DNA of 29,754 nt from Parcubacteria group bacterium CG11_big_fil_rev_8_21_14_0_20_39_14 (GTDB taxonomy: Bacteria > Patescibacteriota > Minisyncoccia > Minisyncoccales > GCA-002787255). Positions 7,975 through 14,320 of the stretch are shown here, piece after piece (within the stretch, counting starts at the first letter, position 1; each line of letters starts with the position of its first letter). Under the pieces are notes generated by a model that saw nothing but the letters and a program-made list of their open reading frames with translations, did no database searches and was not told the origin of the DNA. Where the stretch lies: the NCBI GenBank assembly GCA_002787255.1, contig PCWD01000031.1, positions 7,141 to 36,894 on the forward strand, written 5' to 3'. The position numbers were made by a program, and so were the translations under genes.

Positions 7975-8003
7975 ACTATATCAGAAATTGCCATCCAAAA
8001 CAA
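7975..8003 (-). promoter_or_regulatory. Candidate promoter for the minus-strand hydrolase
   Basis: On the minus strand, TTGTTT (8003-7998), a 17-bp spacer and TATAGT (7980-7975). The predicted transcript start falls at or next to the ATG at 7968, implying a leaderless message. No SD sequence precedes that ATG. Confidence 0.4.
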
Positions 8004-8016
8004 CCAAAAAGCAACA

Positions 8017-8041
8017 CCCCACTTGCCTCTGGCAAGTGGGG
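8017..8041. repeat. Hairpin, 11-bp perfect stem, in the 7969-8241 gap
   Basis: CCCCACTTGCC / GGCAAGTGGGG with a TCT loop. On the minus strand it is followed by TGTTGCTTTTTGG, so it could be a weak terminator for the SIMPL gene about 200 bp upstream. A second inverted pair (GCGCGC at 8087-8092 and 8150-8155) encloses an unassigned stretch. I recognise no RNA family or gene in this gap. Confidence 0.5.
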
Positions 8042-8241
8042 ACCTGTTCCGGCAAGGCTTTATTGGGCCAAAGGGAAATTAGGGATGCGCGCAATTTTCT
8101 TCCAGGACGACAATTGCCTTTCGATTTCAGAATAACTTTGCCAGAAAGGCGCGCGTTCCATTTTCCCACAAAACCAAAACTACCCCTATTAAGTTTATTC
8201 TTCTTTATAATAGCGGCGAAAAATTACTTCGCAAAGAACAT

Positions 8242-9060
8242 TTAGTTGATTTCGTAAGTAATCGTTACCGAAACGGAAATTTTGTTTTCTCCAGTTTCTA
8301 TCTGAGGCGCCTCAGGAGCAGCTCCCCCCATTGCTTTTTCCATTGCGTATCCATATTCGTAAAAACGCGGGGTTGAAAAACTTTCGTTAAAATTGGTGAT
8401 TTTAACCAAGTTCACTCCAAGTTGCGAAGCCAATTCTCTTGCCTTTTCCCTGGCTTTTTTTATCGCCTGCCCTCTTGCCTGCTTTTTCAAATTGTCCTCG
8501 TTGTCAATGGTAAACTGCAAATTGCCGACCTCATTGGCTCCGGTATCGGTCGCCTTTTGAATAATGTCTCCAATTTTTTCCATATCCCTTATTTTTACTT
8601 CCAGGGATTGAGTTATTTCATAACCCATCAGTACTCTTTTCCCCTCGGGGGGACAGGGATAGAGATCGCAAGCAGTTTCTTTAAGCCAATCATAACGCGG
8701 ATAAATGCTAAAATTGGTTGTTTTTAAATCCGCCGTTTTTATTCCTTCGGCCTTCATAGAATCAATAACTTTGTTCATTTTTGCGGTGTTCTCGCCGAGT
8801 GCCCTGGCAACAGTCTTTGCTTCCGTCAAAACAGAAAAAGTGGTTATGGCCAGGTCCGGTTTGGCATATATTTCACCGGTATCAGAAACCGTGATTGTAT
8901 TTCTTGATTCAATATCCTGACCAATGTATTTTCCCTGTTTAACTCTGTTCTGAATATCAACAAGCATCAAGACCGTAAAAACCACCAAAAATAAATCAAG
9001 GACGATGGCGAATGCAATGTCTTTTGTTCTTTTAAATTTATTTATCTCCGGGGTATCCAT
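8242..9060 (-). CDS. SIMPL-domain (DUF541) membrane-anchored protein
   Basis: The 272-residue protein has one N-terminal transmembrane segment (about residues 14-34, 'IAFAIVLDLFLVVFTVLML'), then a SIMPL/DUF541 domain facing outward. Family marks are 'TITVSDTGEIYAKPDLAITTF' at the domain start, 'LKTTNFSIYPRYDW', 'YEITQSLEVKIRDMEKIGDIIQKATDTGAN', the helix 'AIKKAREKARELASQLGVNLVKI', and the closing strand 'ISVSVTITYEI'. The family includes BP26 and YggE; its biochemical role is not settled. A Cys-containing loop 'ETACDLYPCPPEGK' may form a disulfide. The promoter region is not clear; a TGCTAAAAT extended -10-like site lies near 9185-9194 on the minus strand. Confidence 0.9.
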   Translation of the reverse strand: MDTPEINKFKRTKDIAFAIVLDLFLVVFTVLMLVDIQNRVKQGKYIGQDIESRNTITVSDTGEIYAKPDLAITTFSVLTEAKTVARALGENTAKMNKVIDSMKAEGIKTADLKTTNFSIYPRYDWLKETACDLYPCPPEGKRVLMGYEITQSLEVKIRDMEKIGDIIQKATDTGANEVGNLQFTIDNEDNLKKQARGQAIKKAREKARELASQLGVNLVKITNFNESFSTPRFYEYGYAMEKAMGGAAPEAPQIETGENKISVSVTITYEIN

Positions 9061-9275
9061 AATTGTATAATTGTATTTTTTTCGTTTTTTTATTTTCGAC
9101 CTTTGCGCGCAGGCGCTCGCTCCTTCTGGGCTCGCGCGCTATTTTATTTGATTGAATCGTCGACTTTGCTTTCCACTGTTTATTTTAGCAGAAAATTATT
9201 TATTTGACACTATCAGGCAGATTATTTCTCATTTTCTAAAAAATGGGGGGCTGGGGCAAAAAATTGGCGGGGGGG

Positions 9276-9303
9276 TTGACAATTGTTCTGGGTTTTTTAA
9301 TAT
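9276..9303 (+). promoter_or_regulatory. groESL promoter (sigma-70 type)
   Basis: TTGACA (9276-9281), a 16-bp spacer and TAATAT (9298-9303); an overlapping TATATA at 9301 is an alternative -10. The predicted start of transcription falls inside the CIRCE operator. Confidence 0.75.
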
Positions 9304-9308
9304 ATAAA

Positions 9309-9335
9309 TTAGCACTCGGTTATTCAGAGTGCCAA
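9309..9335. promoter_or_regulatory. CIRCE operator (HrcA binding site)
   Basis: TTAGCACTC, 9 bp, GAGTGCCAA: 8 of 9 positions of each arm mirror the other, and the consensus TTAGCACTC-N9-GAGTGCTAA is matched with one change. Its place at the transcription start of groESL implies heat-shock repression by HrcA, whose gene is not in this window. Confidence 0.93.
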
Positions 9336-9340
9336 AAACT

Positions 9341-9621
9341 AAAATTCGTAGCCGAAACTGATAACCCGTTTCGGTTTCGGGAAAAAGGTCGAGACCACTT
9401 ACATGCTTCGCATGTTCCTACGAATTAATACGAACTTTAAACGAATTCCCCGATTGCCAAATACGAATTTACGAATTTGGGCAATCGGCTACGAATCACT
9501 TAAATAATTCGTATCCGAAACTGTAAACCCGCCCCGTTAGATAAGGGGTAAACATCTAACGGGGTGAATATATTCGTACTCCAGTTTCGGGTATATTCGT
9601 AAAAGATTCGTAATTTCGTAG
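9341..9621. repeat. Nested palindromic repeats in the groES leader
   Basis: The 570-bp gap 9061-9630 holds the groESL promoter and CIRCE, then this dense repeat region. ACGAAT words start at 9420, 9430 and 9441, and ATTCGT words at 9572, 9595 and 9606. A hairpin CCGATTGCC/GGCAATCGG (9450-9488) encloses two more ACGAAT words. A perfect 11-bp stem CCCCGTTAGAT/ATCTAACGGGG spans 9532-9564. CCGAAACTG occurs at 9352 and 9515 with its inverse near 9582. It reads as one element inserted inside another, all within the roughly 320-nt transcribed leader. Confidence 0.75.
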
Positions 9622-9630
9622 GAGTTTAAT

Positions 9631-9915
9631 ATGAGAATCAAACCGCTTTCTGACCATATTTTATTAGAAACCGTTGAAGAAAAAACCGATTCCGGAATCA
9701 TTCTTCCCGAAAGCGCGGAAAAAGAAAAACCGGAACAGGCAAAAGTAGTGGCGGTCGGACCGGGCAAATTAGATGAAAACGGCAAGCGAGTTCCCATGGA
9801 GGTTAAAAAAGGAGATAGGGTTCTTTTTAAGAAATACGGACCTGATGAAATAAAGGTTGGCGATAAAGAATACTTAATTGCTAAAGAAGAAGACGTCCTC
9901 GCCATTCTTGAATGA
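9631..9915 (+). CDS. groS: Co-chaperonin GroES (Hsp10)
   Basis: The 94-residue GroES forms the heptameric lid of the GroEL folding chamber. The sequence runs 'MRIKPLSDHILLETVEEKTDSG', the mobile loop 'DSGIILPESAEKEKPEQAKVVAVG', then 'KKGDRVLFKKYGPDEIKVGDKEYLIAKEEDVLAIL', full length for the family. A strong TAGGAG lies 6 bp before the ATG. It is the first gene of the CIRCE-controlled unit. A perfect 28-bp inverted repeat spans its stop codon, and a 158-bp gap with heptamer repeats separates it from groEL. Confidence 0.98.
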   Translation: MRIKPLSDHILLETVEEKTDSGIILPESAEKEKPEQAKVVAVGPGKLDENGKRVPMEVKKGDRVLFKKYGPDEIKVGDKEYLIAKEEDVLAILE

Positions 9916-9928
9916 ATTCAAGAATGGC
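9901..9928. repeat. 28-bp perfect inverted repeat across the groES stop codon
   Basis: GCCATTCTTGAAT, GA, ATTCAAGAATGGC: a 13-bp stem with a 2-base centre covering the last codons and TGA of groES. There is no T-run, so it is more likely an mRNA-stability or processing hairpin than a terminator. Confidence 0.7.
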
Positions 9929-10071
9929 AAATCCGAAATCCTAAATCCGAAATCCTAAACAAACTCTAATGACCGAAACTCCAAATTCCAAACCAAGTAT
10001 GTTTAGGTATTGGAAAATTAGAATTTAGAATTTGTTTAGAATTTAGATATTAGAATTTAGAATTTAAACTA
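9929..10071. repeat. Heptamer inverted array between groES and groEL
   Basis: The left arm has AATCCGA/AATCCTA words. The right arm has AATTTAG/AATTAGA words. The last 57 bp (10011-10067) match 13127-13183 with a single mismatch, so these are two recent copies of one element. It ends 6 bp before the groEL ATG and leaves groEL without a visible SD sequence. Confidence 0.8.
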
Positions 10072-10073
10072 AT

Positions 10074-11714
10074 ATGGCGAAACAAATTAAATATTCCGAA
10101 GAGGCTCGGCAAAAAATGAAACAGGGGGCTGATAAATTGGCTAATGCCGTTAAGGTAACCTTGGGTCCGAAGGGTCGAAATGTTGTTCTGGATAAAGGAT
10201 TTGGCGCCCCAACCATTACCAATGATGGTGTTACTATCGCTAAAGAGGTTGAACTTTCTGATAAAATAGAGAATTTGGGCGCGGAAATTGTTAAAGAAGT
10301 GGCTGAAAAAACCAATGATTTGGCAGGAGACGGCACAACTACCGCCGCTTTACTTGCTCAATCCATTATTGGAGAGGGACTGAAAAATGTAACAGCCGGC
10401 GCCAATCCTCTGGCAATTAAAAAAGGACTGGATAAAGGATTTAAAGCCGTGGTTGATTCGTTAAAGGAACTTTCCAAACCTGTTGTCGGCAAAGAGGAAA
10501 TTGCTCAAGTGGCAACTGTTTCAGCTGAAAATCCGGAAATCGGCAATTTAATTGCCGAGGTAATGGATGAGGTTGGTAAGGATGGAGTTGTGACTGTTGA
10601 GGAATCAAAAACTTTCGGCCTCCAGAAAGAAATTGTCAAAGGGATGCAGTTTGATAAAGGGTACATTTCTCCTTATATGATTACCGATGTTGAAAGAATG
10701 GTTGCCGAATATGAAGATGCCAGGATTTTAATTACCGATAAAAAAATCGCCTCATTGCAGGAAATTTTGCCGATTCTTGAAAAAGTTGCCCAGAGTGGAA
10801 AAAAAGAACTAATAATCATTGCTGATGAGGTTGAGGGAGATGCTCTGGCAACTTTGGTTATTAATAAACTTCGGGGCACTTTTAACGCTCTGGCGATTAA
10901 GGCCCCGGGATTTGGCGATAGACGAAAGGAGATGCTTCAAGATATTGCTGTTTTGACCGGAGGGACGGTAATCTCCGAAGAAATTGGATTAAAGCTGGAA
11001 AGGGTTGAATTAAACATGCTGGGACAAGCAAGAAAAGTAATTTCTACCAAAGAGAATACGACTATTGTTGAAGGTAAGGGTAAAAAAGCCGATATTGAAG
11101 GAAGGATAGCCCAGATTAGAAAGGAATTGGAAATTTGCGATTCGGATTTTGATAAAGAAAAATTACAGGAGAGATTGGCAAAACTTTCCGGAGGCGTGGC
11201 AGTTCTTAAAGTCGGAGCGGCTACCGAAACCGAACAAAAAGCCAGACAGCACAAAACCGAAGACGCTCTTTCAGCCACTCGGGCAGCAATTGAAGAAGGA
11301 ATTGTTCCGGGCGGCGGAATAGCTCTTGTTCGTTGTCTGCCGGCCCTTGAGGAAGTTAAGGTTAAGGGAGAGGAAAAAATCGGCATTAATATTTTAAAAA
11401 GAGTATTGGAAGAACCAATTAGACAAATTGCTCAAAATGCCGGAGAGGATGGTTCGGTGGTGGCAGCTGAAGTTAAAAAGGGGAAGGGAAATTTTGGTTT
11501 TAACGCGGCAACCGGAGTTTACGAAGATTTGGTTAAAGCCGGCATTGTTGACCCCGTAAAAGTTGTTAGAGTAGCCTTGCAGAATGCTATTTCCGCAGCT
11601 TCAATGTTTTTGACCATTGAATGCGTGATTGCCGAAGAACCGGAAAAAGAAAAAGGAGTTTGCGCTTCCGGAGGGATGGGGGGAATGCCTTCAATGGGCG
11701 GAATGGACTACTAA
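10074..11714 (+). CDS. groL: Chaperonin GroEL (Hsp60)
   Basis: The 546-residue GroEL is an ATP-driven folding chamber acting with GroES in the cytosol. It is full length, with the N-terminal equatorial 'VKVTLGPKGRNVVLDKGFGAPTITNDG', the ATP site 'NDLAGDGTTTA' (catalytic Asp about residue 86), the apical domain about residues 190-375, and the second equatorial signature 'EEGIVPGGGIALVR'. The C-terminus ends in a Gly/Met tail 'GGMGGMPSMGGMDY'. It is cotranscribed with groES under CIRCE/HrcA control, followed by a strong terminator. No SD is visible: repeat DNA abuts the start, so translation may depend on an unstructured AT-rich leader. Confidence 0.98.
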   Translation: MAKQIKYSEEARQKMKQGADKLANAVKVTLGPKGRNVVLDKGFGAPTITNDGVTIAKEVELSDKIENLGAEIVKEVAEKTNDLAGDGTTTAALLAQSIIGEGLKNVTAGANPLAIKKGLDKGFKAVVDSLKELSKPVVGKEEIAQVATVSAENPEIGNLIAEVMDEVGKDGVVTVEESKTFGLQKEIVKGMQFDKGYISPYMITDVERMVAEYEDARILITDKKIASLQEILPILEKVAQSGKKELIIIADEVEGDALATLVINKLRGTFNALAIKAPGFGDRRKEMLQDIAVLTGGTVISEEIGLKLERVELNMLGQARKVISTKENTTIVEGKGKKADIEGRIAQIRKELEICDSDFDKEKLQERLAKLSGGVAVLKVGAATETEQKARQHKTEDALSATRAAIEEGIVPGGGIALVRCLPALEEVKVKGEEKIGINILKRVLEEPIRQIAQNAGEDGSVVAAEVKKGKGNFGFNAATGVYEDLVKAGIVDPVKVVRVALQNAISAASMFLTIECVIAEEPEKEKGVCASGGMGGMPSMGGMDY

Positions 11715-11744
11715 TCTTGAGCGAAGTTGAAAAATTAAAAATAG

Positions 11745-11802
11745 GCCCAAACAAATCCAAAAATCCGCTATAAGGCGGATTTTTGGATTTGTTTGGGCTT
11801 TT
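11745..11802 (+). terminator. groEL intrinsic terminator with a 24-bp perfect stem
   Basis: The stem arms 11745-11768 and 11775-11798 are perfect complements (GCCCAAAC...ATCCGC and its inverse), with the 6-base loop TATAAG and a TTTT tail. The stem is unusually long. Confidence 0.92.
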
Positions 11803-11889
11803 AAAATAGAAAAATTTTTGATATATTAGAATTATAATCTATTTTAAATTCATTGTTCAAGAAAAGAAAAATTGGCAGGATATCTTTAC

Positions 11890-11919
11890 TTTACAAACTT
11901 TTAGAAGAACTAATATAAT
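11890..11919 (+). promoter_or_regulatory. Candidate promoter of the glycan cluster
   Basis: TTTACA (11890-11895), an 18-bp spacer and TATAAT (11914-11919), about 60 bp before the first glycosyltransferase and after the groEL terminator. Confidence 0.5.
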
Positions 11920-11921
11920 AA

Positions 11922-11978
11922 AACCATAGAGACCAATAAAACTATAGAGACCGGGTCCCCGTAGTTATCTCCATAGTT
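11922..11978. repeat. Imperfect hairpin upstream of the first glycosyltransferase
   Basis: ACCATAGAGACC and ACTATAGAGACC are direct repeats. The second pairs with GTAGTTATCTCCATAGTT to form a stem around GGGTCCC. It would lie in the 5' leader of the glycan-cluster mRNA and ends 4 bp before the ATG. Confidence 0.5.
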
Positions 11979-11982
11979 AATT

Positions 11983-13092
11983 ATGCCAAGAGTTTTTATT
12001 ATTATTTTAAACTGGAACGGCTCCAAGGATACGATTGAATGTTTAAATTCATTAGAGGCGCTAGATTTTCGAAATTTTGAAATCATTCTGGTAGACAATG
12101 GATCTACCGATGATTCAATTTCAAATTTCAAAATCCAAATTCCAAATTTTAAAAATAAGGTTATTTTAATAGAAAATAAAGAAAATCTTGGTTTTCCGGC
12201 CGGAAACAATGTGGGAATTAGATGTGCCCTGAATTATGGAGCGGATTATATTTTACTTTTAAATAGCGATACGGTTGTTGATTCGCAATTTTTAAAAGAG
12301 TTGGTTGTGGCAGCTAAAAATAACCAGCAAGCTGGAATTCTCGGTCCGAAGATTTATTTTTTTGACGCTCCAAAAACAATCTGGTTTGCCGGCGGAAAAT
12401 TTAACTGGTTTCAAGGGTCGAGCCACATTGGCTTTGGGGTTAGAGAAAATCATACGAATGAGGGTGCAAATTTAATGCGAATAAAACGCGAATATACGAA
12501 TGTGGATTTTATTACCGGCTGCGCAATGCTCGTCAAAAAAGAAGTTTTTGCCGCCCTTGGCGAGCCTCGCCCTACCGGGCGGGCCGCCCCAAAATGGCGA
12601 GCCTCGCTCAGCGGAGCTGAGCGGGAAAAAATCGGTCTTTTGGATGAGCGATTTTTTCTTTATTACGAGGATACGGATTTTTGCTTAAAAGCGAAAAAAG
12701 CCGGATTTAAATCTGTTTTTGTTCCCCGGGCAAAAATTTGGCACAAAATTCCCCTAAAAAGTTTGAAAACTGAACTTTCCGGAGCGGTAGATAAAATCGG
12801 CGCGCCCCCTGTCTATTATTACCATCACCGAAATGTTCTTTTGTTAATTCAAAATAACGGACCCTGGTTCATAAAAACTGCCAAACATTTTTGGGTTTTA
12901 TGGAAACTGATAAAACAGGGAATAAAAATAATTTTTTTTCCAGAAAAAAGAGCGTCCTCTTTGGCTATTGCCAGAGGATTTTTTGATTATTATAGAGGCC
13001 ACTTTGGTCAAATCCGAAATTCGAAATCAGAAATCTCTGCCCGCAGATGCTACGCATCAAACGTTGCAGACGGACGAAACAAATCCCAATGA
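11983..13092 (+). CDS. Family 2 glycosyltransferase (rhamnosyltransferase-like)
   Basis: This 369-residue GT2 is of the WbbL/rhamnosyltransferase kind that transfers a sugar from a nucleotide donor onto a growing surface glycan. GT-A motifs are 'VFIIILNWNGSKDTIECL', 'VDNGSTDDS', the DxD-like 'LLNSDTVV', 'GCAMLVKKEVF', and the acceptor-side 'LDERFFLYYEDTDFCLKAKKAGF'. No transmembrane segment is obvious. It looks peppered with repeat-derived peptides: 'ISNFKIQIPNFKN' from CAAATTT/CAAATTCC words (about residues 46-59), 'TNEGANLMRIKREYTN' from GCGAAT words (about 158-173), a GC-rich insertion of about 24 residues (193-216), and a C-terminus (from about residue 343) wholly made of repeat DNA. It heads the glycan cluster. 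Confidence 0.92.
   Translation: MPRVFIIILNWNGSKDTIECLNSLEALDFRNFEIILVDNGSTDDSISNFKIQIPNFKNKVILIENKENLGFPAGNNVGIRCALNYGADYILLLNSDTVVDSQFLKELVVAAKNNQQAGILGPKIYFFDAPKTIWFAGGKFNWFQGSSHIGFGVRENHTNEGANLMRIKREYTNVDFITGCAMLVKKEVFAALGEPRPTGRAAPKWRASLSGAEREKIGLLDERFFLYYEDTDFCLKAKKAGFKSVFVPRAKIWHKIPLKSLKTELSGAVDKIGAPPVYYYHHRNVLLLIQNNGPWFIKTAKHFWVLWKLIKQGIKIIFFPEKRASSLAIARGFFDYYRGHFGQIRNSKSEISARRCYASNVADGRNKSQ
12454..12501 (+). repeat. In-frame phased GCGAAT words inside the first GT2 gene
   Basis: Words ACGAAT 12454, GCAAAT 12466, GCGAAT 12477, GCGAAT 12488 and ACGAAT 12496; the first three spacings are 12, 11 and 11. It encodes 'TNEGANLMRIKREYTN'. Confidence 0.75.
12559..12627 (+). repeat. GC-rich palindromic in-frame insertion inside the first GT2 gene
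   Basis: It contains GGCGAGCCTCGCC, GGGCGGGCCGCCC and CGCTCAGC/GCTGAGCG, three self-complementary blocks, in an otherwise AT-rich gene. It encodes about residues 193-216, between 'KKEVFAALG' and 'IGLLDERFF', which are nearly contiguous in family members. Confidence 0.7.
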
Positions 13093-13183
13093 CCAAAATT
13101 TCAATATTCAAACCGTGTTTAGAATTTGGAAAATTAGAATTTGGAATTTGTTTAGAATTTAGATATTAGAATTTAGAATTTAA
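13009..13183. repeat. Heptamer inverted array between the GT2 and GT4 genes
   Basis: The left arm CAAATCCGAAATTCGAAATC encodes the GT2 C-terminus. A middle block (13036-13075, CTGCCCGCAGATGC...GTTGCAGACGG) is followed by the right arm, whose last 57 bp are the near-identical copy of 10011-10067. It ends on the first base of the GT4 start codon. Confidence 0.75.
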
Positions 13184-14319
13184 TGGTTATAGGAATTGAC
13201 TGTCACAATTTGGAAAAAGAAAGAACCGGGGTCGGGAGATACCTGGCAAATTTACTCCAGCAGTGGAGTAAATTTGAAATCCAAAATAATTTAAGGTTTA
13301 TTTTGTATTTCCACAAAAAAATTCCCGATGATGAATTTCTGCAAAATCCCATTTTTGAGAAAAAACTTTTGAGATTCTGGCCAAAACCAAGTTTTTTGAT
13401 TTATTTTTTGTTTCTCCTGCCCCGGGCTTTTAAAAAAGACAGGGTTGATTTGGCTTTTTTTCCCGGCTATATGGTTCCCTTTACTTATACGGGAAGGTCG
13501 GTTATGGTAATTCACGATTTAGCTTACGAGGCATTTCCCGAAGTTTTTCCTTTGAGGTATAAAATTCCTTATAGGATTTTTTCAAGATATGGCTCAAAAA
13601 AATCAAAAGCCATAATTACCGTTTCGGAATTTTCAAAAAAAGAAATAGAGAGATTTTATGGTATAAGTCCCGAAAAAATCTTTGTTACTCCGCTGGGTGT
13701 CGCAGAAACATTTAAGCAGATTAGCGATGAGCTTATTCTGGAAAAAATTAAACAAAAATACGGCATAGAGAAAAATTTTATTTTACATCTCGGACAAATT
13801 TTTTACCGCCGGCATGTTTTGGAAAGCATTGCCGCTTTCAAAAAAATTGCCGGCGATTTTCCCGATTTCCAGTTTTTGCTCATCGGAAAAAATTGGCTAA
13901 AAGAAGACTTGGGGGCAATACTCAAAGAAGTAAATTCTGAAATCGGCAGAGAAGTTCTCACCTGGAAACTTTTTGCTCCGGATGATGAGCTGGTTTTGCT
14001 TTATAATGCCGCTTCTTTGGTTTTATATCTTTCTGATTACGAAGGTTTTGGTTTGCCGCCGCTTGAAGCGATGGCTTGCGGAACCCCGGTTTTAACTACC
14101 AATTTTGCATCTCTTAAAGAAACGGCGGGGGATTGTGCTATAATAGTAAATGACCCTAAAAACATTGATGAGATAGCCAAAAAAATTAGCAAAGGGCTTT
14201 TAGACTTTGATTTAAGGGAAAAAATTATTGAAAAAGGACTAAAAAATGTTCAAAAATACAGCTGGGAGAGATGCGCCAGTCAGACTTTAAGGATATTGTT
14301 AAATTGCTTGCCCCGTTAA
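13183..14319 (+). CDS. Family 4 (GT-B) glycosyltransferase
   Basis: This 378-residue retaining glycosyltransferase is of the GT4 type, probably a mannosyl- or similar hexosyltransferase in surface-glycan assembly. Visible are the N-terminal 'KERTGVGRYLANLLQQW' loop, 'SVMVIHDLAYEAFPEVFPLRY', the domain linker 'EKIFVTPLGVAETF', 'NFILHLGQIFYRRHVLESIAAF' at the start of the nucleotide-sugar domain, and the E-x7-E motif region 'YEGFGLPPLEAMACGTPVLTTNFASLKETAGDCAIIVNP'. All expected GT-B landmarks are present at normal length. The ATG abuts the right arm of a heptamer repeat and no SD is visible. The gene is one base from the following ligase ORF. Confidence 0.94.
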   Translation: MVIGIDCHNLEKERTGVGRYLANLLQQWSKFEIQNNLRFILYFHKKIPDDEFLQNPIFEKKLLRFWPKPSFLIYFLFLLPRAFKKDRVDLAFFPGYMVPFTYTGRSVMVIHDLAYEAFPEVFPLRYKIPYRIFSRYGSKKSKAIITVSEFSKKEIERFYGISPEKIFVTPLGVAETFKQISDELILEKIKQKYGIEKNFILHLGQIFYRRHVLESIAAFKKIAGDFPDFQFLLIGKNWLKEDLGAILKEVNSEIGREVLTWKLFAPDDELVLLYNAASLVLYLSDYEGFGLPPLEAMACGTPVLTTNFASLKETAGDCAIIVNDPKNIDEIAKKISKGLLDFDLREKIIEKGLKNVQKYSWERCASQTLRILLNCLPR

Positions 14320-14320
14320 A

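Noticed and set aside
7981..8169. 62-codon minus-strand frame and a 33-codon frame starting at 8161
   Set aside because: Neither resembles a known protein; both cross hairpins. A faint likeness of the 8160-8190 stretch to MraZ-box DNA was too weak to claim.
9243..9428. 61-codon frame covering the groESL promoter
   Set aside because: It overlaps the promoter and CIRCE and has no RBS or family likeness.
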